This document shows positions 1 through 9,290 of a DNA stretch of 38,341 nucleotides, piece by piece; the stretch's first letter is position 1; every line of letters starts with the position of its first letter. The notes under the pieces are model-generated. The model was not told where the DNA came from. It did not search any database and saw nothing but the letters and a program-made list of their open reading frames with translations. Source of the DNA: Cystobacterineae bacterium (GTDB taxonomy: Bacteria; Myxococcota; Myxococcia; Myxococcales; Myxococcaceae); the NCBI GenBank assembly GCA_009781495.1, contig WQYA01000014.1:1-38341 (forward strand). The letters are read 5' to 3'. The position numbers and the translations under genes were made by a program.

Positions 1-2
1 CT

Positions 3-224
3 GCGGAGAAAAGAAGCGAGTCGCTTACGGTTGCATGGCAAAACCTTGCCCACGTGGAGTGGTGTTTTCAACAGATGTTTTCCCATTTGCAAAACGCTTT
101 TGCCCCCCCTTACATAACTTATTTACCCCCGGAAGATTTTAGGGGGCCCCCTCCTAAGCCTAAGCGGATTACGCAAAAATTTGGTGAGCCGGTGGGGTCC
201 CCCTTTGAAGATGACATACCCTAA
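3..224 (+). CDS. C-terminal end of an unidentified protein (partial, runs off the left edge)
   Basis: An open frame enters the window at its left edge and ends at a TAA at 222-224, giving 73 residues. It reads like protein: a hydrophilic, Gln/His/Trp-containing helical stretch (WQNLAHVEWCFQQMF) followed by a Pro-rich, charged tail ending in EDDIP. The other two plus frames also stay open for a while, so this is not decisive, but this one has the most protein-like composition. It would be convergent with the lipoprotein gene that ends at 371. I do not recognise the family and no start is in view. Confidence 0.4.
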   Translation, partial: AEKRSESLTVAWQNLAHVEWCFQQMFSHLQNAFAPPYITYLPPEDFRGPPPKPKRITQKFGEPVGSPFEDDIP

Positions 225-267
225 TTTTGGGGCACGGGGTGCCGGGGTTGGAGGACCGAGAGGGAGT

Positions 268-287
268 GGACGCCGCTCTCGGCGTCC
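268..287. terminator. Perfect 8-bp hairpin between convergent genes
   Basis: GGACGCCG-CTCT-CGGCGTCC forms an 8-bp GC-rich stem with a 4-base loop between two convergent reading frames (ends at 224 and 371). There is no good T-tract on either side, so it may be a bidirectional hairpin or mRNA 3'-end stabiliser rather than a classical intrinsic terminator. Confidence 0.4.
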
Positions 288-370
288 ATTTGCTTCAAGC
301 GGCCCATGGTTTCAATGCAGGCACGCATGGGCCCGTGCTTCATTCCACACAAACCTCGCTCCGAGCTACG

Positions 371-2638
371 TTAATGTGCCCCAACCCCTCGGCGACGAAG
401 CCGGACAAGCAGCGCCAGTGACAGCACAAAACCAAGCTCGGCAAAGGACGTGTTTCCGCTGGCCGTGCAGCCGCCGCCTGAGGTTTTTTTCGCATCGCCG
501 GATGGGTCGGTTTCAGCGTTGTTTTCCGTTGTCTCAGAGTCGGTTTCGTCAGAGGTTTCGTCAGGGGTTTCTTCATCGGTCGGTTGCACGCAATTCGGAT
601 AGCCGGAAAAACCAGCTGCGCACGCGTCGCAGTTGACTCCGTCGAAGCCTGCGTTGCACACACAGCTTCCCGTCGGATTGCAACTTCCATGGTTGTTGCA
701 CGTCGTCGAGTCCTCGCAGGACCTTGTGCAATTCGGATAGCCGGAAAAACCAGCCGCGCACCCGTCGCAGTCCACCCCATCAAAGCCTGCGTTGCACACA
801 CAGCTTCCCGTCGGACTGCAACTGCCATGGTTGTTGCACGTCGTCGAGTCCTCGCAGAACCTTGTGCAGTTTGGATAGTCGGAGAATCCGGCTGCGCATC
901 CGTTGCAGCTTGCACCGTCGAAGCGCGCGTCGCACACGCAACTCCCGTCATTCTGGGCCTGCCCATGGCTGTTGCAGACATCCGCATCGCTGTATTGACA
1001 CTCCACTCCGGCGAACCCGGAGTTGCACTCGCAACTTCCCGTTGCGTCGCAGGAGCCATTGTCGTGGCACGTCGTCGAGTCCTCGCAGAAAACGGCGCAG
1101 CTCGGATAGCCATAATAATTGGCCGGGCACTCATTGCAGCTTACGCCGCCAAAGCCCTCTTCGCAGGAACAAATTCCTTCCGAGCAGGTTCCATGGCCGT
1201 TGCACTCCTGGGAGACACAGGCGCCACCCGAGCACATGGGCAATGTCGCACAAGCGTCGGCTTGCCAGGAATAAAGGCTTTGCACCGGCACACTGCTGTC
1301 CGTCGTTGTTCCGTTCCCAAACTGACCATAGGGGTTGCGTCCCCACGCCCAGACGGTTCCGTCTGCTTTGAGCGCAACGGTGGGGTAGTAGTCGGCTGTG
1401 ACGGCGACAATGTCGGTGAGCGCTGTGACTTGCACCGGCACACGGTGGCTTGTTGTTGTTCCATCTCCAAGCTGGCCATCATTGTTGCTTCCCCACGCCC
1501 AGACGGTCCTGTCTGCCTTGAGCGCAACGGTGTGGGTGCAACCAGCAGCGATCGCAATGATGTCGGTGAGCGCCGTGACTTGCACCGGCACACTGCTGTT
1601 TGTTGTCGACCCGTTTCCGAGCTGGATACTGGAGCCCCACGCCCAGACCGTTCTGTCGTCTTTGAGCGCAACCGTGTGGTAGCAGCCGGCGGCAATCGCG
1701 ATGATGCCGGTGAGATCCTTGACTTGTACCGGCACACCGCTGTTTGCCGTCGACCCGTTCCCAAGTTGTCCATTGCCGTTTCCGCCCCACGCCCAGACGG
1801 TTCCGTCGTCTTTGAGCGCAACTGTGTGGTTGCCATAGAAGGATAGAAGCTCGCCACCTTGTCCAGTGCCTGGGTGGATGCTACTGGCTGCAATCGCGAT
1901 GATGCCAGTGAGAGGGTCTTCGGTGTCGAAGGAGGCCTTGACTTGCACTGGCCAAGAGCTGTTTGTGTTTGGCCCGCTGAGTCCGTTCCCAAGCCCGCCA
2001 GAGTAATTGTATCCCCACGTCCAAACGGTCCCGTCTCCCGCGAGCGCGACTGTGTGGGCACCACCGGCGGCGATCGTAACAATATCTCTAAGCTCATCGG
2101 TGGCGGAGCGCATGACCTGTCTCGGACTGGAGCGAGTCTCCTGCCTTCCAATCCCAAGTTGGCCATAGTTGTTCCATCCCCAGGCCCAGACGCTCCCGTC
2201 TTCCTTGAGCGCAACCGTATGCCCATATCCGGCAGTGACTTCAATTATTTCGTCAAGCGCCCCGACTTGCACCGGCACGCTGCTGTTCGTCGTCGACCCG
2301 TTTCCAAGCTGGCCGTAGCCGTTGTTTCCCCACGTCCAGACGGTCCCGTCGCTCTTCAGCGCTGCTGTGTGGTTGTTGCCGGCGGCAATGAGCGGCATGG
2401 TGCAGGGCGCATTCGAAACACAGGCCATCATTGAAACCGGCGGCATTCCCGCGGACATCCTCAAGCTTCCCAGCTTGTCGCCACAGGTGTTTTCGCTGTC
2501 CGCCGCACATGCTCCCGGCTCCGTGCGGGCAGAGTTAATGTCGCTACAGGCCACACTCAGAGCTAAAAATATACATAGACCAAGTCCACAATAGCCCGCT
2601 GCCCTGGCGTCTAAATTCCATAACTTCCATGCTTTCAT
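371..2638 (-). CDS. Secreted lipoprotein with RCC1-like repeats, EGF-like cysteine repeats and a MYXO-CTERM-like tail
   Basis: 755 residues. I start at the ATG at 2638 because GGAGAGG lies 6 bases upstream; the frame is open further up only through a TTG. Residues 1-31 form a lipoprotein signal (hydrophobic stretch then LSVAC, Cys31). From about 60 to 430 there are seven or so RCC1-type blade repeats of about 50 residues (HTVALKxDGTVWAWG, then GQLGNG). From about 440 to 680 there are cysteine-rich EGF-like units (CNNHGSC, CVCNAGFDGVxCD, GYPNC). An acidic Glu/Thr/Asp linker follows. The last 35 residues show GGGCTAS, a hydrophobic segment and an RLRRRG cluster, the layout of MYXO-CTERM-type sorting tails, where the Cys is thought to be processed. 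Surface display and binding of proteins or glycans are inferred; no enzymatic motif is visible. It is transcribed alone. Confidence 0.9.
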   Translation of the reverse strand: MKAWKLWNLDARAAGYCGLGLCIFLALSVACSDINSARTEPGACAADSENTCGDKLGSLRMSAGMPPVSMMACVSNAPCTMPLIAAGNNHTAALKSDGTVWTWGNNGYGQLGNGSTTNSSVPVQVGALDEIIEVTAGYGHTVALKEDGSVWAWGWNNYGQLGIGRQETRSSPRQVMRSATDELRDIVTIAAGGAHTVALAGDGTVWTWGYNYSGGLGNGLSGPNTNSSWPVQVKASFDTEDPLTGIIAIAASSIHPGTGQGGELLSFYGNHTVALKDDGTVWAWGGNGNGQLGNGSTANSGVPVQVKDLTGIIAIAAGCYHTVALKDDRTVWAWGSSIQLGNGSTTNSSVPVQVTALTDIIAIAAGCTHTVALKADRTVWAWGSNNDGQLGDGTTTSHRVPVQVTALTDIVAVTADYYPTVALKADGTVWAWGRNPYGQFGNGTTTDSSVPVQSLYSWQADACATLPMCSGGACVSQECNGHGTCSEGICSCEEGFGGVSCNECPANYYGYPSCAVFCEDSTTCHDNGSCDATGSCECNSGFAGVECQYSDADVCNSHGQAQNDGSCVCDARFDGASCNGCAAGFSDYPNCTRFCEDSTTCNNHGSCSPTGSCVCNAGFDGVDCDGCAAGFSGYPNCTRSCEDSTTCNNHGSCNPTGSCVCNAGFDGVNCDACAAGFSGYPNCVQPTDEETPDETSDETDSETTENNAETDPSGDAKKTSGGGCTASGNTSFAELGFVLSLALLVRLRRRGVGAH
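591..1004. repeat. Three tandem 138-bp units encoding EGF-like modules
   Basis: The string CA(A/G)TT(C/T)GGATAG(C/T)CGGA recurs at 591, 729 and 867, exactly 138 bp (46 codons) apart. The first two units are nearly identical at the DNA level, including synonymous sites; the third diverges in its second half. This points to recent in-frame duplication or gene conversion inside the lipoprotein gene. Confidence 0.85.
1281..2344. repeat. Tandem ~150-bp units encoding RCC1-like blades
   Basis: TG(C/T)ACCGGCACAC recurs at 1281, 1431, 1581 and 1725, with a related copy (TGCACCGGCACGC) at 2268. The spacing of about 150 bp equals one 50-residue RCC1-like repeat. Units at 1431-1580 and 1581-1730 are the most alike. 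One unit near 1850-2000 is longer because of inserted residues. Confidence 0.75.
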
Positions 2639-3589
2639 TCTATTCCTCTCCAAAAAAGGGGGGGTATACCTTTTAACCATAGGTTTTATGCCACAAGGCC
2701 TACCCACACACAATTAGACATATAGAGGGATATAAAAACCTACTATAGCCGTATACACTACCCCCCTAGAGCGGTTCCAAGTTGAAATGATTCTGCAGAG
2801 CCGTTTCAATTGAAACTCGCTTCGCTCGTTGACTACACGACGCTCGTCAAGAGAGAACTGCGCGCTCTTTCCTCCCTCCGTTTCGTGGTGAAGAGCAAAC
2901 TCCCTTCCACCTTTCCCTCGTCAGCAAGCTCCGGTGGCGCTTGCTAACGGAAGGGAGGAGGCAGGGAGTGCACTCTTTGTGAACTTCAGCTGAACAAAAA
3001 CGCGTCCAACGAAGAGAAAGTGTCAAAGTGAAACCGGTCTAGGTTGTCGAAGAGAAACGCCGAAGGTGCAATACCTATGTTTGGAGTGGCGTCAGCGGTC
3101 ATTATTTCTTCGCCCACGTCAAGTGCTAAGGCAGCAGGGTTTATTGCGGAAAGGTGACGGCCTACAGGAATTAAATACGAGGACGTCCCCCCGATGAAGG
3201 GCGGTTAACAGAGGAAAGGGTGAAGGGGGGGCTAACTGCAATGCCTAAGCCCCGCAGGGCCCTCGGAGAGTGGTTTTTCTTTGGTTACTTTCTTTTGCAC
3301 ATGCAAAAGAAAGTGACTCGCCGTTAGGCGAAACCTGACGCTCAAAGCGAGGAAAGAAAGCGGCCCCGCCAGGGGCCTATACATCCAACTCAAGGGAGAA
3401 AAACCCCACCCACAAGTCGAAAAGAATATTTCTGCCACCCCGCAGCCTTGAGCCCTAAACAACCCCCCGGTACCCTCCATAGAGGGGAATTTCTAGGCCA
3501 GCCGCCTGCAAGGCAAAAAGAAATATTTCCCACTAAAACAACACCCAAAAAGAAATGCTTTTAACCCCCGCCCGGAGGGCACAATAACC
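2639..3589. other. Gene-poor interval between the lipoprotein gene and dnaE
   Basis: About 950 bases without a convincing gene. The part next to the lipoprotein start (2639-2765) is AT-rich and full of TATA-like steps, probably its promoter region, although no canonical -35/-10 pair stands out. At 2912-2937 AGCAAGC and GCTTGCT form a short inverted repeat. The dispersed palindromic repeat sits at 3249-3337. The apparent frame on the minus strand at 3232-3480 is formed by that repeat and is not believed to be a gene. Confidence 0.6.
3249..3337 (+). repeat. Dispersed palindromic repeat, copy 1
   Basis: GCCCCGCAGGGCCC is followed by a T-rich stretch, GGTTACTTTC, a perfect 13-bp inverted repeat (arms 3287-3299 and 3302-3314), then GTGACTCGCCG and TAGGCGAAACCTG. 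The same ordered elements occur on the opposite strand at 38238-38317. It resembles the intergenic GTTACTTT palindromes that recur in many proteobacterial genomes; I cannot assign it to a named family. Confidence 0.75.
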
Positions 3590-6500
3590 CTAGTGCCAAT
3601 GGACCGCCCTTGGACCTAACAAACGCTTCACACTTTCCAAAAAAACCTCATTCACCTCAACCGTGTCCTTGCCGGGCTTCACCGAAACCTCCGCCTCGCC
3701 GTCCATGTCTATGGTGAGACGCAAAGGCGTCTTCCCCGGGTGGCTTTCCATGAGTTGTTTCAAACGGCGCAACTTCTCCTCTACCAAAGCCTCCGCCTCC
3801 ACTTTTAACTCCAAACGGTTCAGCCGGTCCGCCTGCACCTCCTTGAGAGACTGCACTTCCTCAACCAGAATTTCAGGGACGGGCGCTTCCTCGTCACTCT
3901 CGTCCCACTGCACCGTCCCTCTAAACAACAAAGCCTCGTCGCTTTTTAACAAAGCCTCCCAATCCTCATAGCCCGGCTTGCCGGAGGACTTCACCCAACG
4001 GCCATTCCTCTCCTGCTCCGCGCCCCCACTCCTGGCGGGGAAACAAACCGCTTCTACACTGCCTTGCAAGTCCTCTATGCGTACCCAGGCCATGCGCTTG
4101 CCGGACTTCGTCGGACGCTCCCGGAGGGAAGCGACAATGCCCGCAACCGTCACGCGCTCGTCCTTGCGCGCTAAGGGGAGGTGGCTTGTGGGCGTCGCAA
4201 ACAAGGCCACTTCCCTTTCGTATTGCTGCAAGGGGTGACCGGAAACATAAAAGCCTATGGCCTCCTTCTCAAAACCCAAACGTATACGCTCGGGCCACTC
4301 CTCCGCCTCCTCTACCCCTGCCCCCTCTAGCAACAGACGCTTGGGAGGGGCTACTGTCTCCATGTCGCCAAACAAACTTCCTTGCCCGGAGTCCAAGTCC
4401 CTTTGCACCTTCGCGCCGCGTTCCATGGTGTGGGCCATGTTCTCAAAAAGTTGCTTGCGCGGCTGCTTCTCAAAGTCGAAAGCGCCCGCCTTCACCAAGG
4501 CCTCTACCACACGCTTGTTGACGCGCCTGGAGTCCACGCGGGAGCAGAAGTCCAGCAGACTTGTGAAGGGGCCTTTGGCCCTGGCTTCCAAAATCGCTTC
4601 AATGGCCGCCGCGCCCAGCCCCTTTATGGCCCCCAGGCCAAAACGTATTTTGCCGTCCACCACACTGAAGGCCTCCAGGGACTCGTTGACGTCCGGCGGC
4701 AATACCTCGCGGCCCGCCGCCCGCGCCTTGGCAATATAGGAAACCACTTTGTCCGTGTTGTCCTTCTCGGAAGTCAACAGCGCCGCCGTAAACTCCAGAG
4801 GGTGGTGCGTCTTCAGCCACGCCGTTTGCACCGTAATCAACCCATAGGCCGCGGAGTGGGACTTGTTGAAGCCATATTCGGCAAAAGTCTCCATCATGTC
4901 GAAAATCTCCCCCGCCAACTTCACCTCCACGCCCCCCTTCCTACACCCCTCCAGGAAGCCCGCCCTCTCCTTCGCCATTACCTCCACCTTCTTCTTCCCC
5001 ATCGCACGACGCAACAAATCCGCCCTCCCCAGAGAATAGCCCCCGAGTATTTGGCTAATCTGCATCACCTGCTCTTGGTAGACAATGACGCCATAGGTTT
5101 CTTTCAACACAGGCTCAAGGCGGGGGTGGGGGTAGGCTACTTTTTCGCGTCCGTGTTTGCGGTTAATGAAAGTATCCACCATGCCCGCATCCAAAGGGCC
5201 CGGACGGTAGAGGGCGCCCGCGGCAATGACGTCCTCAAAACAACTGGGCTTCAGCTTCATCACCATGTCGGTGAAACCCGAGGACTCCATTTGGAATACG
5301 CCTGCGGTGTCCCCTGAAGAAATCAGCTCGAAAACTTTCGGGTCATCCAAAGGAATGTCTTCGGTTGTCAAAGGCTGCCCGGAGCGGTTTTGGTTGATGA
5401 GTTTCAAAGCCTGGGAAATGACGGTCAGCGTCTTGAGTCCCAAAAAGTCAAACTTCACCAACCCCGCCGCCTCCACCTCGTCCTTCGCAAACTGCGTCAC
5501 CAACACCGTCTCGCCTGAGGGACGGCAAACCGGCACATATTCCCAGAGGGCTTTGTCGGCAATAACAATGCCCGCCGCATGCATGCCTGCTTGGCGGTGC
5601 AAACCCTCCAGGGCCATGCCCACCTCCAAAACCTCCTTGGTGGACACCACCTCCGCCCCTTCCGCATTCTTCAACATGCTGGGCGACGCCATCATCTCCT
5701 TCAGGCGCTCCTCCCCTGCAATCCCCTTCGAGGCATCCCCATAAATGGACTGCTTCAGCGTAATGTTGAGCAGCCCCGGAATCAGCTTGGCCAAGCGGTC
5801 CCCATCGCTGTAGGGCAAACCATAGACGCGGCATACGTCTCTCAAAACACTTTTGGCCTTTAAGCTGCCGAAGGTAATAATTTGGCCTACGTTATTCTCC
5901 CCATATTTTTTGGAGACATATTGAATGACTTCGTCCCGGCGGTATTGACAAAAGTCAATGTCGAAGTCCGGCATGGAGACGCGCTCCGGGTTGAGAAAAC
6001 GCTCAAAAAGCAAATGGTAGGGAATGGGGTCCAAATCCGTAATCCCCAGGGCAAAGGCCACCAGGGAGCCGGCGCCGGAGCCTCGCCCCGGGCCCACAGG
6101 AATGCCCTCCAGCTTGGCCCAGTTGATGAAGTCCTGCACAATGAGGAAATAGCCGGAAAAACCCATGTTGCAAATGACGCAAAGCTCCGTCTCCAAACGC
6201 TCCACATAGGCTTCCTGGTCCACCGTTTTGGGCAGTTGCGCAAAACGCCGCCGAAGCCCCCGGTGGGCCAACTCCCTCATAAAGGAGTCCGGACTATAGC
6301 CTTCGGGGACTTGGAAATTGGGCAGCATGGTTTTTCCAAGCTGAAGCTCCACATTGCACAACTCGACAATGCGTTGGGTGTTGTCCACAGCCTCCGGCAC
6401 GTCGGAGAAATAGGCGCGCATCTCCTCGGGAGACAGGACATAGAGGCGGTCTGTGGAGTGGCGGCGGTTGTTGGTGGACAGCGTTTTTCCGGAGGCAATG

Positions 6501-7159
6501 CACATCAACAACTCATGCGCCTTCGCGTCTTCCTGGCGTATATAGTGGGCGTCCGCTGTCGCCACCAAGGGCAGCTTCAAGTCCTTGCTGAGTTGTTTGA
6601 GGTGGTCGTTCATCCGCTCCTGCTCCACCATCCCATTGGACTGAATCTCCAAAAAATAGGCGCCCGGCTCAAAAATCTCCTTGTATTCGAGGGCGGCACG
6701 CCGGGCCCAATTCAAATCCCCCCTCAACATGGCCTGCCCTATTTCCCCCCCCAAACATGCGGACAGCCCTATGAGGCCCTTGGAATGTTTTTTCAGCAGG
6801 GGCTTGTCAATGCGCGGGTGGTAATAAAACCCTTCGGTGAAAGCCATGGACGAAAGCGTGCGCAAATTGGCAAAACCCTCCGCGTCTTTTGCCAACAACA
6901 CGAGGTGGTGGTTCACCTGCTCGCTGCGGTCCGCGCGCCCCAGAGGGCCCGCGACATAGGCTTCCATGCCAAAAATGGGTTTGACGCCGGCGGCCTTGGC
7001 CTTTTGGAAAAAATCCACGGCGCCATACATGTTGCCGTGGTCAGTCACAGCCACAGAATTCATTCCCTTCTCTTTCACCGCCGCCATGAGGTCGTTCATC
7101 CGAATGGCCCCGTCCAGCAGCGAATAGAGACTGTGCAAATGCAAATGCGTAAAGGACAT
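3590..7159 (-). CDS. dnaE: DNA polymerase III alpha subunit
   Basis: 1189 residues, the usual length for DnaE1, the replicative polymerase. The ATG at 7159 has AGGAGG 5 bases upstream. An N-terminal PHP domain (about 1-270) keeps likely metal ligands: HLHLHS at 5-10 and TDHGN at 39-43. The polymerase palm has MPDFDIDF with Asp400 and Asp402, and VKFDFLGL with Asp571, matching the three catalytic carboxylates of E. coli DnaE. A helix-hairpin-helix region follows, then an OB fold at about 980-1060 (VTVAGIVASL) and a C-terminal tail. It is the last gene of the long minus-strand run, 76 bases after the DUF58 gene, so it may be co-transcribed or use its own weak promoter. Confidence 0.98.
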   Translation of the reverse strand: MSFTHLHLHSLYSLLDGAIRMNDLMAAVKEKGMNSVAVTDHGNMYGAVDFFQKAKAAGVKPIFGMEAYVAGPLGRADRSEQVNHHLVLLAKDAEGFANLRTLSSMAFTEGFYYHPRIDKPLLKKHSKGLIGLSACLGGEIGQAMLRGDLNWARRAALEYKEIFEPGAYFLEIQSNGMVEQERMNDHLKQLSKDLKLPLVATADAHYIRQEDAKAHELLMCIASGKTLSTNNRRHSTDRLYVLSPEEMRAYFSDVPEAVDNTQRIVELCNVELQLGKTMLPNFQVPEGYSPDSFMRELAHRGLRRRFAQLPKTVDQEAYVERLETELCVICNMGFSGYFLIVQDFINWAKLEGIPVGPGRGSGAGSLVAFALGITDLDPIPYHLLFERFLNPERVSMPDFDIDFCQYRRDEVIQYVSKKYGENNVGQIITFGSLKAKSVLRDVCRVYGLPYSDGDRLAKLIPGLLNITLKQSIYGDASKGIAGEERLKEMMASPSMLKNAEGAEVVSTKEVLEVGMALEGLHRQAGMHAAGIVIADKALWEYVPVCRPSGETVLVTQFAKDEVEAAGLVKFDFLGLKTLTVISQALKLINQNRSGQPLTTEDIPLDDPKVFELISSGDTAGVFQMESSGFTDMVMKLKPSCFEDVIAAGALYRPGPLDAGMVDTFINRKHGREKVAYPHPRLEPVLKETYGVIVYQEQVMQISQILGGYSLGRADLLRRAMGKKKVEVMAKERAGFLEGCRKGGVEVKLAGEIFDMMETFAEYGFNKSHSAAYGLITVQTAWLKTHHPLEFTAALLTSEKDNTDKVVSYIAKARAAGREVLPPDVNESLEAFSVVDGKIRFGLGAIKGLGAAAIEAILEARAKGPFTSLLDFCSRVDSRRVNKRVVEALVKAGAFDFEKQPRKQLFENMAHTMERGAKVQRDLDSGQGSLFGDMETVAPPKRLLLEGAGVEEAEEWPERIRLGFEKEAIGFYVSGHPLQQYEREVALFATPTSHLPLARKDERVTVAGIVASLRERPTKSGKRMAWVRIEDLQGSVEAVCFPARSGGAEQERNGRWVKSSGKPGYEDWEALLKSDEALLFRGTVQWDESDEEAPVPEILVEEVQSLKEVQADRLNRLELKVEAEALVEEKLRRLKQLMESHPGKTPLRLTIDMDGEAEVSVKPGKDTVEVNEVFLESVKRLLGPRAVHWH

Positions 7160-7235
7160 GCTTCCTCCTCAAAACCTTTTCTCTTATAGCCGTGAAAGCA
7201 GAAATGGGGGGGTGTTTTGAGGGGGGTGAAAACGG

Positions 7236-8123
7236 CTAGGCCGCCCTTCGCAAGCGCCGGGCCCTCTGGCGGAAAAACCGCTGCAAAGCCAGGCCGTTGG
7301 CTTCGCCGGGCGAAAGCAGCACGCTGTCCATGTTCAGCCTTTTGAAAATCTGCTCGCGCGCATGGCTCAGCTGCTCGCGCTGCAAACGAAATTGTTCGCG
7401 CACGGCCGGACTGGACGTGTCCACCAACAGGCGCTCCCCCGTCTCAGAATCTTCAAAAGACACAAGCCCGACAGAAGGAAAGTCTCTCTCAAAAGCGTCT
7501 TCAATAATGACGGGAATTATATCGTGCTTTTTGGCCGCTACTTTAAGTTTGTCTTCAAAACCTTGGTCTAAAAAATCCGAAATAATGAAAACCACACTTC
7601 TGCGTGTAATGGCATGCGACAGCGCTGCGAGGGCCATGGACAAGTTGGTTTGTGTCCCTTGGGGTTTGTGGCTCATCAAATCCGAAATCAGCCGCATGAC
7701 GTGTTTGCGTCCACGCTTGGGAATCAGCAGCTTCTCAATGCAATCCGTAAACAGCAAAGCCCCCACGCGGTCTCCATTCGCAATCGCAGAAAAGGCAATT
7801 TGCGCCGTTATTTCTGCGCATACCTCGGCTTTGCTTTGCACTCGGCTTCCAAATTGCAGAGAGGACGACAAGTCCACCAACATGAAGACGGTTAACTCGC
7901 GCTCCTCGGAAAATACTTTCACGAAGGCTTCGTTCATCCGCGCCGTCACGTTCCAGTCAATAATGCGAATTTCATCCCCGGGTTGGTAGGGGCGGACTTC
8001 GGAAAAAGCCATGCCGGAGCCTTTGAATACCGAGTGGTATTGGCCTGCTAACATGTCCGCTACCAATTTCTTGGTGCTAATCTCCAAATGCCTTAGCTTC
8101 GCAATCAGCTCTTTGGACAACAT
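7236..8123 (-). CDS. DUF58 family protein with a VWA-like fold
   Basis: 295 residues. I use the ATG at 8123, just 7 bases after the moxR stop at 8131, rather than an upstream start inside moxR. The DUF58 signature RPYQPGDEIRIIDWNVTARM is at residues 44-63, followed by a MIDAS-like DLSSS motif (84-88). This implies a metal-coordinating VWA-type domain. DUF58 proteins are usual partners of MoxR AAA+ ATPases and are thought to act with them in assembly or activation of envelope complexes; the substrate is unknown. No membrane segment is visible, unlike many DUF58 proteins. Its coupling to moxR supports the pairing. Confidence 0.92.
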   Translation of the reverse strand: MLSKELIAKLRHLEISTKKLVADMLAGQYHSVFKGSGMAFSEVRPYQPGDEIRIIDWNVTARMNEAFVKVFSEERELTVFMLVDLSSSLQFGSRVQSKAEVCAEITAQIAFSAIANGDRVGALLFTDCIEKLLIPKRGRKHVMRLISDLMSHKPQGTQTNLSMALAALSHAITRRSVVFIISDFLDQGFEDKLKVAAKKHDIIPVIIEDAFERDFPSVGLVSFEDSETGERLLVDTSSPAVREQFRLQREQLSHAREQIFKRLNMDSVLLSPGEANGLALQRFFRQRARRLRRAA

Positions 8124-8130
8124 GGCAGAC

Positions 8131-9123
8131 TCAAGGTACTTCAATCCTGTCAAAAATACGCTGGACGACTTGCTCCGCATCCACCCCCTCCGCCTCCGCC
8201 TCAAAACTTAGGGATAAACGGTGGCGTAATACGTCCATGCCTATGGCCTTCACATCCTCGGGTGTTACGAAACCTCGGTGCCTCAAAAAAGCATGCGCCT
8301 TCGCCGCATTCATCAACGCAAGCGTCGCACGCGGGCTGGCGCCATAGGCGATGAAACCCCCCAAGTCCTTGATGCCGAATTGCACGGGGTTCCTCGTCGC
8401 AAAAACCACATCCAAAATATAGTCCTTGAGTTTCTCGTCTATATAAATGAGTTGCACCACTTTCTGCACCCGCAGAATTTGCTCGGGCGCCGCCCACTTC
8501 GCTACCCCGGCGAGCTGCCCATCCCTCGCCATCCTGTCCATCATCTGCTTCTCCTCCTCACGGCTAGGGTAGTCTACCTTAATTTTGAGGAGAAACCGGT
8601 CTACCTGAGCTTCAGGTAAAACATAGGTGCCCTCCTGCTCTATGGGGTTCTGCGTCGCCAATACAATAAAAGGGGAGGGCAAGGGGAAACTGCTGTTGCC
8701 TATCGTCACCTGGCGCTCCTGCATCGCCTCCAACAACGCAGACTGCACCTTCGCCGGCGCACGGTTGATTTCGTCCGCCAACACCACATTCGCAAAAATG
8801 GGGCCCTTGCGTACGCTGAAATTGCCCGCCTGCTGGTGGAATACCACCGTGCCGATGAGGTCCGCCGGCAACAAGTCCGGCGTAAACTGTACACGCTGGA
8901 AACTCGCTTGAATGGCTTCCGCAAAGGTGCGTACCGTCAGCGTCTTGGCCAAACCAGGGACGCCTTCCAAAAGAATGTGGCCGTTGCAAAGCAAACCTAT
9001 GGCCACACGCTCCAACATCGCCCTCTGGCCAACAATCACCTTCCCTACCTCCTTGAAGAGCCCATCTAAAAAAGCACTCTCCTGTACCACTTGCTGCGTC
9101 AATGCACGAATGTTCTGATCCAT
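8131..9123 (-). CDS. MoxR-type AAA+ ATPase
   Basis: 330 residues starting at the ATG at 9123, which has GAGGG 4 bases upstream. Walker A is EGVPGLAKT (53-61), Walker B is VVLADEINRAP (113-123), and a sensor-1 stretch ATQNPIEQEGTYVLPEAQVDRF follows in two adjacent pieces, all characteristic of the MoxR clade. Members act as chaperone-like ATPases that work with VWA/DUF58 proteins on membrane or periplasmic client complexes. Here the DUF58 gene is directly downstream. The other usual members of this cluster, RDD and SpoIIM-family genes, lie 20 kb away in this window. Confidence 0.95.
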   Translation of the reverse strand: MDQNIRALTQQVVQESAFLDGLFKEVGKVIVGQRAMLERVAIGLLCNGHILLEGVPGLAKTLTVRTFAEAIQASFQRVQFTPDLLPADLIGTVVFHQQAGNFSVRKGPIFANVVLADEINRAPAKVQSALLEAMQERQVTIGNSSFPLPSPFIVLATQNPIEQEGTYVLPEAQVDRFLLKIKVDYPSREEEKQMMDRMARDGQLAGVAKWAAPEQILRVQKVVQLIYIDEKLKDYILDVVFATRNPVQFGIKDLGGFIAYGASPRATLALMNAAKAHAFLRHRGFVTPEDVKAIGMDVLRHRLSLSFEAEAEGVDAEQVVQRIFDRIEVP

Positions 9124-9290
9124 GTAACCCTCATTCAATTTCCCCAAACCTAACCCAATACCCCCTTGGCCTATCTAAAAACCTAGGGCCTTTTTTTCAT
9201 GCCAATATATTCTGCCCTCCCTAGCCCTCCTTCCACATGGGCCACTACCCACCTACCCATGGACGGACGTAGGCCCCTCGTAGGGCCATA

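Noticed and set aside
584-2434. Long plus-strand frames opposite the lipoprotein gene
   Set aside because: Shadows of a repetitive coding region; the minus strand has signal peptide, known repeats and a ribosome-binding site.
3002-3220. Protein-like open minus-strand frame of about 72 codons (contains GGTSSYLIPVGRHLSA)
   Set aside because: Bounded by stops, no upstream start with a ribosome-binding site, and no family recognised. It might be a gene relic, but the evidence is too thin to annotate.
3232-3480. Minus-strand frame of 82 codons
   Set aside because: It runs through the dispersed palindromic repeat and shares RFRLxASHF with the frame in the other copy; composition is that of the repeat, not of a gene.
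9169-9199. GGCC(...)GGGCC hairpin followed by seven Ts on the plus strand between moxR and tkt
   Set aside because: Both flanking genes are on the minus strand, so a plus-strand terminator has nothing to end; the stem is imperfect.
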